From Nitrosomonas sp. (GTDB taxonomy: Bacteria; Pseudomonadota; Gammaproteobacteria; Burkholderiales; Nitrosomonadaceae), in NCBI GenBank assembly GCA_031316255.1, contig JALDQW010000001.1:3071485-3135484 (forward strand): 64,000 bases of DNA. Direction: 5' to 3'. The translations under genes were made by a program, and so were the position numbers. Every line of letters begins with the position of its first letter. Position 1 is the stretch's first letter. Under the pieces are notes generated by a model. That model did not search any database. It saw nothing but the letters and a program-made list of their open reading frames with translations, and was not told the DNA's origin. Shown here in pieces: positions 19,596 to 29,069 of this stretch.

Positions 19596-19607
19596 CTGTG
19601 TACACAG
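19596..19607. promoter_or_regulatory. 12-bp perfect palindrome upstream of channel gene
   Basis: CTGTGTACACAG reads the same on both strands. It lies about 50 bp before the first candidate start of the bestrophin-like gene and could be an operator for a dimeric regulator; no regulator can be named. Confidence 0.3.
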
Positions 19608-19656
19608 CACCTTATTGCATAACACCATGGCGGGGCTTTAACCGATGATCTGATGG

Positions 19657-20670
19657 ATGGAACGCTTGATTGCTAACCCGGTATTTGTGTGTGTAACTTC
19701 TTTTTTACTAAACTTGCAAGATGGCGCCAATTTCATTGTTAAAGGAAGAATGAGCTGGTTACGATTTCTGCTTCATTTCAGAGGCAGCAGTTTCGAGGAG
19801 ATCTGGCCGCGCATCTTAGTGGTGACACTGGTCGCAGTAATCGTAACGTATATCGAAGTGCACTATAATCTTCAGGGGTATAATACATTGACGACCACGC
19901 CATTTACGTTGATCGGTGTCGCATTGAGTATATTTCCGGGATTCCGGAACAATGCCGCATACGATCGATTCTGGGAAGGACGTAAACTCTGGGGGTCGCT
20001 CGTTAACACCTCACGCAGTCTGGCGCGCCAAGCCTATTCCCTGATTGATTCGAAGCATGATGATAAAGAACTGGATCGTTTCAGGGAAGTTTTTGTCCGG
20101 CGCGTCATTGCATTTGTTCATGCGATGCGTTGTCACCTGCGTGACGAAGATCCGGCCGGTGAAATCCAAAAATTTCTGTCGCCAGAGGATTTAAGCGCTG
20201 TTCTTAAATCCAGCCACCGCCCTTTGACAATTTTACAGCAATTGGGACATGATCTTGCTTATGCACGTAACCGACGCTGGCTTCATGAACTGAACCTTCC
20301 ATTTGTTGATGCGCAACTGGTCGAGCTTTCCAATATCCTGGGAGCTTGCGAACGGATAAAAAACATGCCGATACCGTTTACTTATAATGTATTGATACGC
20401 CGCATCGTTGCTTTTTATTGTTTTTTTCTCCCATTTGGCTTGATTGAAACAGCCGGTGTTGCGACACCGGTTGTTGTATTCCTGATATCGCATGCTTTTT
20501 TCGGCCTTGATGCCATTGGTAATGAAATTGAAAATCCATTTGATAAACAACCTAATAATTTACCTTTGCTAGCGATTTCTCGTAACATTGAGATAAACCG
20601 GCTTGAACTGATTAATTGCCCGGATCGCCCCGGACCCATCAAACCGACTAAAGACCATATATTATTATGA
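19657..20670 (+). CDS. bestrophin-like (YneE family) anion channel
   Basis: An inner-membrane protein of the bestrophin/UPF0187 family, whose members form ion channels. The conserved stretch begins MSWLRFLLHFRGSS at 19750, followed by two membrane spans, the GFRNNAAYDRFWEGRKLWG signature and a second hydrophobic pair near the C-terminus. Family members usually start with MIV a few residues before this point, so the 31 extra residues from ATG 19657 may not be translated; the in-frame ATG at 19750 is preceded closely by AAGGA. A membrane protein gene follows. Confidence 0.85.
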   Translation: MERLIANPVFVCVTSFLLNLQDGANFIVKGRMSWLRFLLHFRGSSFEEIWPRILVVTLVAVIVTYIEVHYNLQGYNTLTTTPFTLIGVALSIFPGFRNNAAYDRFWEGRKLWGSLVNTSRSLARQAYSLIDSKHDDKELDRFREVFVRRVIAFVHAMRCHLRDEDPAGEIQKFLSPEDLSAVLKSSHRPLTILQQLGHDLAYARNRRWLHELNLPFVDAQLVELSNILGACERIKNMPIPFTYNVLIRRIVAFYCFFLPFGLIETAGVATPVVVFLISHAFFGLDAIGNEIENPFDKQPNNLPLLAISRNIEINRLELINCPDRPGPIKPTKDHILL

Positions 20671-20833
20671 AGCGGCCAGTCAGTTTAATTTACTGACAAG
20701 TTTACTGAACGCGGCAATATCAAATTGAAAGCGTACTTTGTTTATTTCTGAAAAGCAGCCAATCAACATAAAAATTTTTTGAGAACACTGACCATGTTCT
20801 TCATTTACATGAGAACGGGAGATTAAGAAGCCC

Positions 20834-21424
20834 ATGAAAAAAAACGTCGAAAGGTTTTCTCCAAAACATCAAACCCATTTGGAGAGTCTGCTGCGATTCC
20901 TCGGCCTTACTGTTATTCTCGTTGTTTATTATATCTACATGAGTTGGAAGTTCGATGCTGCCACTGGGGCTTGGCTGGTGTTGCTCAGTTGGAGTTTCTT
21001 CGTGCTTTGCACGCCTGTTGCTGATGGGGGGTTTATTGTCGCGTTTCCGGTTCGGCTGTTATTCGGGACCCGGATGCTTGTCACGCAATTGATTGTATGG
21101 GTGTTTGCAATCGTAATCAATGTCGCAGCACTGAGTTTTGTACCAGAAAATTATGCAGATACAGTACTCACAGAACTTCTGTACAAAATACTGACAGTGC
21201 CATGGCCATACTGGAGTATTCTGATCATTTCGGCCGCTGGTACGGCGCTTTCCATCTGGTTCGGAGATGAAATGATGGATGTGACAACACATGCCCAAAG
21301 AACACGCCATCACCAGCATGGGCTATCATACAGAATTCTGCTTGTCGCCGGACTTGGTATTCTGACGGTCCTTGCTTATTACCACTTGTTAAGCAACTTA
21401 GGCATCACACTTCCGGAAGGTTGA
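20834..21424 (+). CDS. four-span membrane protein of unknown function
   Basis: A 196-residue protein not assigned to a named family. Hydrophobic segments lie at about 25-40, 47-63, 75-103 and 168-187, and another near 125-140. A His/Arg-rich loop (AQRTRHHQHG) precedes the last span. GGGAG sits upstream of the ATG (GAGAACGGGAGATTAAG). It follows the bestrophin-like channel by 163 bp on the same strand, so shared function in ion or membrane homeostasis is possible but unproven. Confidence 0.65.
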   Translation: MKKNVERFSPKHQTHLESLLRFLGLTVILVVYYIYMSWKFDAATGAWLVLLSWSFFVLCTPVADGGFIVAFPVRLLFGTRMLVTQLIVWVFAIVINVAALSFVPENYADTVLTELLYKILTVPWPYWSILIISAAGTALSIWFGDEMMDVTTHAQRTRHHQHGLSYRILLVAGLGILTVLAYYHLLSNLGITLPEG

Positions 21425-21503
21425 AGGATGCACGTATAATCAAATAGGTGTACACGAATTTAATTAAAATCGGTTCGAATTATCGTGGATAGGTGAAAAT
21501 ATC

Positions 21504-21908
21504 ATGCTTGAAGTAGCCGGGATTGATCATATCGTTTTGAGAACAGGAAAATTGCAGGAAATGCTGGATTTTTACTGCAAAGTATTGGGTTGTAAAATCG
21601 AAAGGGCAACGTCTGTTGAAACCGGATTAACTCAGCTACGTGCAGGAAATGCATTGATTGATCTGGTTACCGTTGATAGCCGTCTGGGACGATTAGGCGG
21701 TGAGGCGCCTAATCGGACGGGGAACAATGTTGATCATTTTTGCCTTCAACTCAAGCCTGTGACCGAAGATGAAATCCTAAAACATTTGCTGGCATGTGGT
21801 ATCAACGCCGGAAAATTTGTAGAAAGGTATGGCGCCCAGGGTATCGGCAGCTCGATATACATTCATGATCCTGAGGGAAATACCGTTGAGTTGCGTTCGC
21901 AAATTTAG
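21504..21908 (+). CDS. VOC-family (glyoxalase/dioxygenase-like) protein
   Basis: A protein of 134 residues with the paired beta-alpha-beta-beta-beta fold. Candidate metal ligands are H9 (GIDHIVL), the His of NVDHFCLQL and E129 (GNTVELRS). The overall pattern matches small VOC enzymes such as the glyoxalase-like protein of virulence or fosfomycin type; the substrate cannot be predicted. The EEP gene follows closely on the same strand. Confidence 0.88.
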   Translation: MLEVAGIDHIVLRTGKLQEMLDFYCKVLGCKIERATSVETGLTQLRAGNALIDLVTVDSRLGRLGGEAPNRTGNNVDHFCLQLKPVTEDEILKHLLACGINAGKFVERYGAQGIGSSIYIHDPEGNTVELRSQI

Positions 21909-21953
21909 AGTGCTGCAAAGGACAACAATTAACAATATAGGATGATAAAATCG

Positions 21954-22757
21954 ATGACTGCATTTACCCAATCAACGGCAAAAATTGCCTGCTGGAATCT
22001 GGCAGGTTTTCATGGTTTGACCGATGACCGGCTTGACCGGCAGGCTGAAGGACTCGGGTTGCTGGATGCTGAAGTTGTCGCATTAATCGAATTAAACCCC
22101 GAGAACGCCATTCAAGGCTTGCAGCAGCGGCTACAAAAAAAAGGCATCAATTATCATGTCTCAATTATTCCACAGACCAGCAAGCTCAAGATTGGACTGC
22201 TGTATAAAGACGGGATAACTGTCGACAATCCACGTTTGCTGGAGGGATCTGACATGGGTAATTCCGAGAAACGCAAGGCTTTTATTGCCGATGTAAAAAT
22301 TGGCAACTTTGATTTCCAATTAATTGCCGTGCACTTGAAATCAGGCCGTGGCATGACCGAGCAGAAATTCAGGGATGACCAATGCAAGGTCATCGGCGCC
22401 TATATCACTCAGCAGCGTGCAGCCAGCAGGGAAGACATCTTGCTCGTGGGCGACTTCAACATGATTCCAGGTCAGGATGTTTCAAACTTCCACCATTTGG
22501 GTGGTGACGATTTAATGGATTTTATATCTTCGTGGGATTTGCAGGACAGATATTCGCATATCCTGCCCAAAGGTAGAGCGAATTTGCTGGATGGATTTGC
22601 GATCAGCCGAAATTACAGCACTGAATATATCCGTGGAAGCCTGCGCATATTTCCTATGCACTGGGCAATGGATATTGGCCGCGAAGCGTTCCGGGTCGAT
22701 GTGTCAGACCATTTGCCTTTCTTGGCCAATTTCAGGATCGATCGATCGCGGGATTGA
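21954..22757 (+). CDS. endonuclease/exonuclease/phosphatase family protein
   Basis: A protein of about 267 residues with the EEP (exonuclease III/DNase I-like) fold. Seen motifs are CWNLAG at the N-terminus, ALIELNPE for the metal-binding Glu, HLKSGRG for the active His, VGDFNMIPG for the Asp-Asn pair and SDHLPF at the end. No signal peptide is seen. The start at 21954 is preferred because AGGA at 21939 overlaps the earlier ATG at 21942. Nuclease or phosphodiesterase activity is likely; the substrate is unknown. Confidence 0.88.
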   Translation: MTAFTQSTAKIACWNLAGFHGLTDDRLDRQAEGLGLLDAEVVALIELNPENAIQGLQQRLQKKGINYHVSIIPQTSKLKIGLLYKDGITVDNPRLLEGSDMGNSEKRKAFIADVKIGNFDFQLIAVHLKSGRGMTEQKFRDDQCKVIGAYITQQRAASREDILLVGDFNMIPGQDVSNFHHLGGDDLMDFISSWDLQDRYSHILPKGRANLLDGFAISRNYSTEYIRGSLRIFPMHWAMDIGREAFRVDVSDHLPFLANFRIDRSRD

Positions 22758-22841
22758 ACAACAGTACACTAAAAAATTATAATTCTTATCGTTTCTTCTC
22801 ACATTTTTTTAATGCCGAATCAAATTTTCAGAAAATGGGGT

Positions 22842-23190
22842 AGTGTCTCAGTTTGAAATTAAACCAGACTTTATTGTTTAGTTTAAAATAATGATCCTTG
22901 ACGCGATGCTGGCTTAAAATCTAAAACTTTCAATATGTTGTATTGATTAGTTATTTGCCCTGATTCTGTAAATTTTTGAGTTACGTGCATTTCAACATGG
23001 TAAGCATCACTAACCATTGCTCCGCCATGTTTATTGCGTCTTTCGCAATTGTTGTTTCAGAAATATCAAAATATTCTTTATTCTCTCCATACCAGTCTTT
23101 ATAGGAAGAATTTGCTTCAATATCTAGGCCCGTTATTTATTTAGGTCGATATATTTCTCAATAGTGTAAAGTTTATAAAACTCAGACACT
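22842..23190. repeat. 349-bp fragment bounded by 13-bp inverted repeats
   Basis: AGTGTCTCAGTTT at 22842-22854 and, on the other strand, AGTGTCTGAGTTT at 23190-23178 match at 12 of 13 positions in inverted orientation. No flanking target duplication is evident. The layout suits a decayed insertion sequence or MITE, but no transposase motif can be recognised. Confidence 0.4.
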
Positions 23191-23195
23191 TCTAT
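22981..23195 (-). pseudogene. broken coding remnant, unknown family
   Basis: Two minus-strand fragments read like protein but in different frames. Positions 23195-23136 give IEVSEFYKLYTIEKYIDLNK then a stop. Positions 23136-22981 give a 52-residue piece containing SSYKDWYGENKEYFD and ending QWLVMLTMLKCT with a stop. There is an in-frame stop before each fragment and no usable start. One frameshift would join them. The family is not recognised. Confidence 0.35.
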
Positions 23196-23291
23196 TTAGT
23201 AAAAGTGGTGAGAAAAAATAACAGACTCTCATAATGATATATACTGTTACCTTGTCATTGGTACCTAATCTATCTAGCTGGAAACGATGCA

Positions 23292-24461
23292 ATGAAAATT
23301 CATGAATATCAGGCCAAGGAAATTTTGCGAAACTATGGCGTAACGACTCCCAGAGGCATTGCCTGTTTCAGTGCAGACGAAGCGGTCAATGCAGCACGGG
23401 AACTCGGTGGCGATGTGTGGGTAGTCAAGGCGCAGATTTATGCCGGCGGGCGCGGCAAGGGTGGCGGCGTTAAGATTGCCAAATCGCTTGAAGAAGTACG
23501 CGAGTTCGCTGGAGAAATGCTCGGAATGCGGCTGGTGACGCATCAAACCGGGCCTGAAGGCCAGACGGTGCGCCGGTTGTTTATCGAGGAAGGGGTCGAT
23601 ATCGCCAAAGAGTATTATGTTGGCATGGTGGTAGACCGCGGCAGTCAGCGCGTGTGCCTGATGGCCAGCTCCGAAGGCGGCATGGATATTGAACAGGTGG
23701 CTGCCGAAACGCCGGAGAAAATACACAAGATTTTTATCGATCCGATTGCTGGCTTGACCGATAACGAAGCGCTGACTATCGCAGCCAAAGTCGGTATCCC
23801 CGATGCCGGACATGATGAGGCCAGGCAGTTGCTCAAAGGCCTGTACCAGGCGTTTGACGAAAACGATGCGTCGCTCGCGGAAATCAACCCACTGACGCTG
23901 ACCGCGGATAACCATGTGCTCGCACTCGATGCGAAAATGAATTTCGATGATAATGCGTTGTTCCGCCATCCCGAAATTGTCGAATTGCGCGATCTCGATG
24001 AAGAAGATCCGGTTGAGGTCGAAGCGTCGGAACATGATTTGTCGTATATCCCGCTCGACGGCAACATCGGCTGCCTGGTCAATGGCGCCGGGCTGGCAAT
24101 GGCGACAATGGACATCATCAAGTTGTACGGCGGCAATCCGGCAAATTTTCTCGATGTCGGCGGCGGCGCGACGGCCGAAAAAGTCACCGAAGCATTCAAA
24201 CTGATGTTGAAAAATCCCAAACTCGAAGCGATTCTGGTGAATATTTTCGGCGGCATTATGAAATGCGATGTGATCGCGGAAGGTGTTGTGCAGGCAGCGC
24301 GCGAAGTTCAATTAACGGTACCGCTGGTGGTACGCCTCGAAGGCACCAATGTCAAACTCGGCAAACAGATATTGGCTGATTCGGGGTTGACGATTATTTC
24401 CGCTGAAAACATGGCCGATGCCGCGCAGAAAGTTGTCAACGCTACAACCGGAAACGTCTGA
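23292..24461 (+). CDS. sucC: succinate-CoA ligase (ADP-forming) subunit beta
   Basis: The beta subunit of succinyl-CoA synthetase, 389 residues, forms succinate and ATP from succinyl-CoA in the TCA cycle. The ATP-grasp region starts [17 protein letters not shown] and has [18 protein letters not shown]. The C-terminal ligase half shows [26 protein letters not shown] and [11 protein letters not shown]. The ATG at 23292 fits the family start. sucD follows after 69 bp. Third positions are more GC-rich here than in the genes to the left. Confidence 0.97.
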   Translation: MKIHEYQAKEILRNYGVTTPRGIACFSADEAVNAARELGGDVWVVKAQIYAGGRGKGGGVKIAKSLEEVREFAGEMLGMRLVTHQTGPEGQTVRRLFIEEGVDIAKEYYVGMVVDRGSQRVCLMASSEGGMDIEQVAAETPEKIHKIFIDPIAGLTDNEALTIAAKVGIPDAGHDEARQLLKGLYQAFDENDASLAEINPLTLTADNHVLALDAKMNFDDNALFRHPEIVELRDLDEEDPVEVEASEHDLSYIPLDGNIGCLVNGAGLAMATMDIIKLYGGNPANFLDVGGGATAEKVTEAFKLMLKNPKLEAILVNIFGGIMKCDVIAEGVVQAAREVQLTVPLVVRLEGTNVKLGKQILADSGLTIISAENMADAAQKVVNATTGNV

Positions 24462-24530
24462 GTCGGACTTTTTCAAACAAACAGTCTTTAAATTTAAAAC
24501 TCTTTTTTGCAATGAAGGAGCGATTTTCAG

Positions 24531-25406
24531 ATGTCCATCCTGATTAACCAGAACAGCCGTGTGATGACGCAAGGGATAACCGGAAAAACCGGTCAGTTTC
24601 ATACCCGTATGTGCCGCGAGTACGCCAATGGCAATCAGTGTTTCGTCGCCGGTGTCAATCCGCGCAAACCCGGAGAAGACTTCGAGGGTATTCCGATATT
24701 TGGTACTGTAAAGGACGCCAAGGAAGCAACCGGCGCGACGGTTTCGGTGATTTATGTGCCACCGCCGTTTGCCGCAGCGGCAATCGATGAAGCTGTTGAG
24801 GCAGAGCTGGATCTGGTGATCTGCATAACCGAAGGCATTCCGGTGCGCGACATGATACGCACACGCTATAAAATGCAGGGCAAAAAAACCCGCTTGATCG
24901 GCCCGAACTGTCCCGGTATTATCACGCCCGATGAAATCAAAATCGGGATCATGCCCGGTTATATTCATAAGAAAGGCCGTATCGGCGTGGTGTCGCGCTC
25001 AGGCACGTTAACGTATGAAGCCGTTGCGCAGTTAATGGCGCAGGGACTGGGACAGTCGACCTGTATCGGTATCGGCGGCGATCCGGTCAATGGGCTGAAA
25101 CATCTCGATGTGTTGCAGTTATTCAATGATGACGACGAAACCGACGCGGTGCTCATGGTCGGCGAAATCGGCGGATCCGACGAAGAGGAATGCGCGCGCT
25201 GGGTGAAAGATCATATGAATAAACCCGTGGTCGGATTTATCGCCGGCGTTACCGCACCGCCTGGAAAACGCATGGGGCATGCCGGTGCAATTATTTCCGG
25301 CGGCAAAGGCACTGCGCAGGAAAAGCTTGCAGTGATGGAAGAATGCGGCATCAAAGTGACGCGTAACCCGGCGGAAATGGGCAAATTGTTGAAATCGGTG
25401 CTTTAG
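24531..25406 (+). CDS. sucD: succinate-CoA ligase subunit alpha
   Basis: The alpha subunit, 291 residues, binds CoA and carries the phosphohistidine. The Rossmann CoA-binding domain has [13 protein letters not shown] near the N-terminus, and the active-site H250 lies in [10 protein letters not shown]. The [10 protein letters not shown] motif is also present. AAGGAG lies 12 bases before the ATG. It pairs with sucC upstream. Confidence 0.97.
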   Translation: MSILINQNSRVMTQGITGKTGQFHTRMCREYANGNQCFVAGVNPRKPGEDFEGIPIFGTVKDAKEATGATVSVIYVPPPFAAAAIDEAVEAELDLVICITEGIPVRDMIRTRYKMQGKKTRLIGPNCPGIITPDEIKIGIMPGYIHKKGRIGVVSRSGTLTYEAVAQLMAQGLGQSTCIGIGGDPVNGLKHLDVLQLFNDDDETDAVLMVGEIGGSDEEECARWVKDHMNKPVVGFIAGVTAPPGKRMGHAGAIISGGKGTAQEKLAVMEECGIKVTRNPAEMGKLLKSVL

Positions 25407-25506
25407 TCTGGCGTTAACATGCAGGACACCGGGAAAATCGAGGTGATTCAGGCATTACGGGCATTAACAATTTATCGATCATTTGTTTTGCAATTTAGGA
25501 ATGGTG

Positions 25507-25836
25507 ATGTTTATGGGTAATCGCGTTCGCGTATGGGTTTCAATCGTTGTCATATCTGCATTTGCCGGGTGCGCGGTGCTCGAGCCGGGAGGGCCGCAGC
25601 CAATTAAGCCCGGGCAAAAACCGATTCAGCGGCCAGAGGGACCGTTACCATCAAGCACCAAGCCCACCTATAATTTGATGGGTTATCCGCCTGCCACGCA
25701 GGAAGGTTATGTCGATGGTTGTGAAACGGCAAAAAAATCCGAGTGGGGATATAAAAACCTGGAACGTTATGAAAGCGATGGCCAGTACCGGACGGGCTGG
25801 GATGACGGTTTCTTTATCTGCGGCAGAAACCGGTAA
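25507..25836 (+). CDS. small predicted lipoprotein
   Basis: A protein of about 109 residues. An N-terminal hydrophobic stretch (VWVSIVVISAFAGC) ends in a lipobox-like Cys, so it is probably a lipoprotein; the mature part begins with a Pro/Gly-rich linker and ends in a Gly/Tyr/Asp-rich domain with GYVDGCETAKK and GWDDGFFICGRN. ATGs at 25483, 25501, 25507 and 25513 are in frame; 25507 is 6 bases after AGGA. The function is unknown. Confidence 0.65.
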   Translation: MFMGNRVRVWVSIVVISAFAGCAVLEPGGPQPIKPGQKPIQRPEGPLPSSTKPTYNLMGYPPATQEGYVDGCETAKKSEWGYKNLERYESDGQYRTGWDDGFFICGRNR

Positions 25837-25864
25837 GCATTCTTATCATGATTTTGCCTTTGCA

Positions 25865-27328
25865 ATGAATCAAAAAACACTTGCGATATTGTTTTTGATC
25901 GCTGTAATGCAGTCGTGTATTTCATTTGCCCCGCTTGTATTAGCAGCTGATCAACTGCCGCCGCCTGTCAAGCAGAAATTGACTCAGGCAGGTATTCCTG
26001 AATCAGCCGTCGGTATTTATGTTCATACAATTGGTGCGCCGCAACCGGAAATTGCATTCAATGCCGATGCAGCCATGAATCCCGCGTCGGTGATGAAGCT
26101 GGTGACGACATACGCCGGACTAGAAATATTGGGACCCGCTTATTCCTGGCAAACCGTTTTGTACGCGCATGGCAAAATCACTGACGGTGTTTTGCACGGT
26201 GATCTGGTGATTAAGGGCTATGGCGATCCCAAGCTGGATCTGGAGAATTTCTGGCTGCTGATTCACCGCCTGCGTCAGACCGGATTGCATGAGATCAGCG
26301 GTAATCTGATTCTGGATCGTACCCATTATGATATTCCGGATGACGATCCCGGCGCATTCGACGGTCAACCCTACCGCACCTACAACATCATTCCTGAAGC
26401 GCTGTTGATCAATTACCGTTCTACCGCATTGCATTTCATGCCTGATCCGGTAAAGAACGCGGTCAGAGTGGTGACGGACCCGGTGTCCGACTCGCTGACG
26501 GTATTGAATAACCTGAATTTGTCCAACAAATCCTGTGGGGCAGACTGGCACAACGCGATGGATATTGATATTCAGGCAAATCGCGACGATGGCAGCAGCA
26601 TTCTGGTCGTGCTGAATGGCAGTTTTTCGTCGCAATGTGGCAAACGGACTTATCTGCTGGGATTGCATGACAGCGCCACCTATACACGCGATCTGTTTAA
26701 GCAGCTGTGGTCGCAACAAGGGGGGGTGTTCCGGGGCGATGTCGTTATTTCCGAAGCGCCTTCAGGTTTGATCTCTATCAAAACCTATCATTCGCCACCG
26801 CTGGCCGAGATCATACGCGGCATTAATAAATTCAGTAACAATATTGCTGCACGGCAGCTGTATTTAACGCTCGGTACAGCCGGATCAACCAACCGTTCTC
26901 GGTCGCCGGCAACACTCAATAAGTCGGAACATGCCTTGAAGCAATGGCTGGCGTCCAAACAGATGTTTTTCCCCGAGCTTGTTGTTGAAAACGGTTCGGG
27001 TTTGTCGCGAAAAGAGCGTATCAGTGCTCGCAATATGGGACGACTGTTACTGGCAGCTTTTGACAGTCCGGTAATGCCCGAGTTTATTTCGTCAATGCCA
27101 ATCGCTGCCGTCGACGGCACCATGAGAAACCGCATGGCCGACTCTTCGGTAAAAGGGCTTGCGCATATGAAGACCGGTACGTTAAACAACGTCAGAGCGC
27201 TGGCCGGCTATATGCTCGACAAATCAGGACAACGTGTTATCGTGGTGATTTTTGTCAATCATGCCAAGGCGATTTCGTCGCGCGCAGCCATGGATGCATT
27301 ATTGCAATGGACTTACGACAGAGAGTAG
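25865..27328 (+). CDS. dacB: D-alanyl-D-alanine carboxypeptidase/endopeptidase (PBP4)
   Basis: A periplasmic class C penicillin-binding protein of 487 residues that trims or cleaves peptidoglycan cross-links. A signal peptide ends near VLAAD at about residue 30. The three active-site motifs are S75-V-M-K, SNN at 324-326 and K436-T-G. A large insertion between the first two motifs is typical for PBP4. The start at 25865 gives a normal signal peptide; the frame is open to 25709 but that part overlaps the lipoprotein gene. Confidence 0.93.
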   Translation: MNQKTLAILFLIAVMQSCISFAPLVLAADQLPPPVKQKLTQAGIPESAVGIYVHTIGAPQPEIAFNADAAMNPASVMKLVTTYAGLEILGPAYSWQTVLYAHGKITDGVLHGDLVIKGYGDPKLDLENFWLLIHRLRQTGLHEISGNLILDRTHYDIPDDDPGAFDGQPYRTYNIIPEALLINYRSTALHFMPDPVKNAVRVVTDPVSDSLTVLNNLNLSNKSCGADWHNAMDIDIQANRDDGSSILVVLNGSFSSQCGKRTYLLGLHDSATYTRDLFKQLWSQQGGVFRGDVVISEAPSGLISIKTYHSPPLAEIIRGINKFSNNIAARQLYLTLGTAGSTNRSRSPATLNKSEHALKQWLASKQMFFPELVVENGSGLSRKERISARNMGRLLLAAFDSPVMPEFISSMPIAAVDGTMRNRMADSSVKGLAHMKTGTLNNVRALAGYMLDKSGQRVIVVIFVNHAKAISSRAAMDALLQWTYDRE

Positions 27329-27387
27329 GGGGCGCACCCTCTTGTCTATACGTTTTTAGCAATCTGATTAAACCCTGAGACAGTATT

Positions 27388-27963
27388 ATGATTAATCTGA
27401 CCGTACAATTGCTGGCAACACAACTGAATCAGTATTTGCGGCGGGCATACGATCTGAGCGAAGACATGGTGGTTGTGTCCAATTTGCTCGATATGGACGG
27501 CAGCGTATCCCCCAATATCAATAACAAGCTGGTTATTTTCCTGACCAATATTGAGAAAGATTCAGTGTCGCGCAGATCGCCTGGCGTGCATGAATTCGGC
27601 GAACGGGCCGTGCAGCGCAATGCCGGAATTCATTTTAATCTTTATATCATGTTGACCGCCAATTTCAGTGGCACCAATTATGCAGAAGCACTGAAATTTT
27701 TATCCAGTACGATCAGTTTTTTTCAGCGAAATCCACTGTTCAATCATCAGAATACGCCGGATATGGACAGGCGGTTGGAAAAACTTGTTCTCGACATCGA
27801 GAATCTGTCCATACAGGATTTGAGTAACCTGTGGGGCGCGTTGGGCGGCAAATACATGCCTTCGATACTTTACCGCGTCCGTATGGTTACATTTGACGCC
27901 GGTGAGATTACCGGGCGACAACCGGTCGTTGCGATGCCCAAGCCATTTGTGGGTAGTGATTGA
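27388..27963 (+). CDS. DUF4255 protein, eCIS tube-terminator (Afp16/Pvc16-like)
   Basis: A 191-residue protein of the DUF4255/Pvc16_N family. It begins MINLTVQLLATQLNQYLRR and contains VVVSNLLD, VIFLTNIEKD and the conserved HFNLYIMLTANF segment followed by LKFLSSTISFFQRN. Relatives cap the tube and sheath of extracellular contractile injection systems and fix their length. It opens the injection-system block here, 59 bp after dacB, whereas in Afp and PVC it is the last gene. Confidence 0.85.
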   Translation: MINLTVQLLATQLNQYLRRAYDLSEDMVVVSNLLDMDGSVSPNINNKLVIFLTNIEKDSVSRRSPGVHEFGERAVQRNAGIHFNLYIMLTANFSGTNYAEALKFLSSTISFFQRNPLFNHQNTPDMDRRLEKLVLDIENLSIQDLSNLWGALGGKYMPSILYRVRMVTFDAGEITGRQPVVAMPKPFVGSD

Positions 27964-28075
27964 CAGTGCACAAGGTTTGCATTTACAGTGTGCGGTAGTG
28001 AAGTGATTTGAGCAGATGTCCCAAACTTGAGTGGAGCATTTAACAAACCAATGAGCAAACCAGCGAGCTTATCCA

Positions 28076-28936
28076 ATGGGTTCCTATCAATTGCTGTTTA
28101 GTGTTACTGTTGAGCATATGTATTTCACAGACCATGCCTGTAAATCGCTCGAATTTGTACCGACACATGCAACCGCCCATTTATTCAGGCAATCGGGCTT
28201 GCTGTCCAGGATTTCTGAAAATCGTTTGTCGGTTTTTTTTGAAGATGACAAACTGGACACTCTTCAACTATATGCGCAAGATGATTTCGCATTTTCGTAC
28301 AAGGTTTTTTCAAGGGATTCAAATTTTTCAAAATATACACTGCCCGCGATACAACCCGATGACGCAATATTGTATTTTGATAATCAGTCGTTAAATTCGG
28401 ATAAGGACGGCAGATATCTATTGCATGACGGCGCATATGTTTCTGAAGCGGATTATGTCGAATTAAATGCGCCTGTTGTGACTGACTGTTTCGAATCCAG
28501 AGATTATCACGTGAAGCCAAGCTTTATTGTCCATATTGCAATTCAAAAAGATTCACAATTACTTTCCCTGGATCAAGGCAATAGGCAATTGCGTCAGTTT
28601 TTTATCAGTTTTGCAAGTAATAAAACAGTGTGGAAATATTATTTTGTCGGTGATCTGGCTCGCCGCAATCTCTATATTGCCGATCTGGACAACAAGATTC
28701 AGTTTGAAGAAATCGGCAATGCCGTGTTGCCCGGAAATCGTACCGCAAAGATGCTGCAATCGACACAGGCTATCCAGATGCTGGAGCAACCTCAGCAGCG
28801 CTTGCAACTAAAAGAATCATTAGAACTCAGGGATAAGGTCCTCATCAACCGGCTTCCCAATGCATCCATTCATCAAATCAATGGCGAAGTGATTAATGGC
28901 AAAATAGAGTCTGTTTCCGAGGTTTACGTCCATTGA
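28076..28936 (+). CDS. unrecognised beta-rich protein in injection-system locus
   Basis: A protein of 286 residues that I cannot place in a family. It has no signal peptide or membrane segment. Many short hydrophobic/polar alternations suggest beta structure, and WKYYFVGDLARRNLYI near residue 195-210 is a notable aromatic patch. It lies between the tube terminator and the sheath on the same strand, so an accessory structural or assembly role is likely by position alone. The ATG at 28076 has only a weak ribosome site. Confidence 0.7.
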   Translation: MGSYQLLFSVTVEHMYFTDHACKSLEFVPTHATAHLFRQSGLLSRISENRLSVFFEDDKLDTLQLYAQDDFAFSYKVFSRDSNFSKYTLPAIQPDDAILYFDNQSLNSDKDGRYLLHDGAYVSEADYVELNAPVVTDCFESRDYHVKPSFIVHIAIQKDSQLLSLDQGNRQLRQFFISFASNKTVWKYYFVGDLARRNLYIADLDNKIQFEEIGNAVLPGNRTAKMLQSTQAIQMLEQPQQRLQLKESLELRDKVLINRLPNASIHQINGEVINGKIESVSEVYVH

Positions 28937-29069
28937 GCGGACGATATTAAAATCAAAAACATTAGAAACTGATTTTCCGGCAACACATTGCTGATGATTG
29001 AAAGCATGAAGTGCAGTAAAACGTAAAAAAGTGGCCATTGCGCATTAATCCAACCGAAAGGAGCAAATT

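Larger units (their letters stand above)
22758..23291. other. AT-rich intergenic interval with element remnant
   Basis: A 534-bp gap between the EEP gene and sucC. It holds an inverted-repeat-bounded fragment (22842-23190), inside which broken minus-strand coding sequence is visible. The last 90 bp before sucC should hold the sucCD promoter. Confidence 0.5.

Noticed and set aside
23274..24311. 345-codon minus-strand open frame
   Set aside because: It lies fully inside sucC, which is unmistakable; long antisense frames are common in GC-rich coding sequence.
24312..24968. 218-codon minus-strand open frame
   Set aside because: It is a shadow across the sucC end and sucD and has no family resemblance.
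27325..27350. Possible terminator after dacB
   Set aside because: The GGGG/CCC stem is short and broken and has no T-run, so it is too weak to call.
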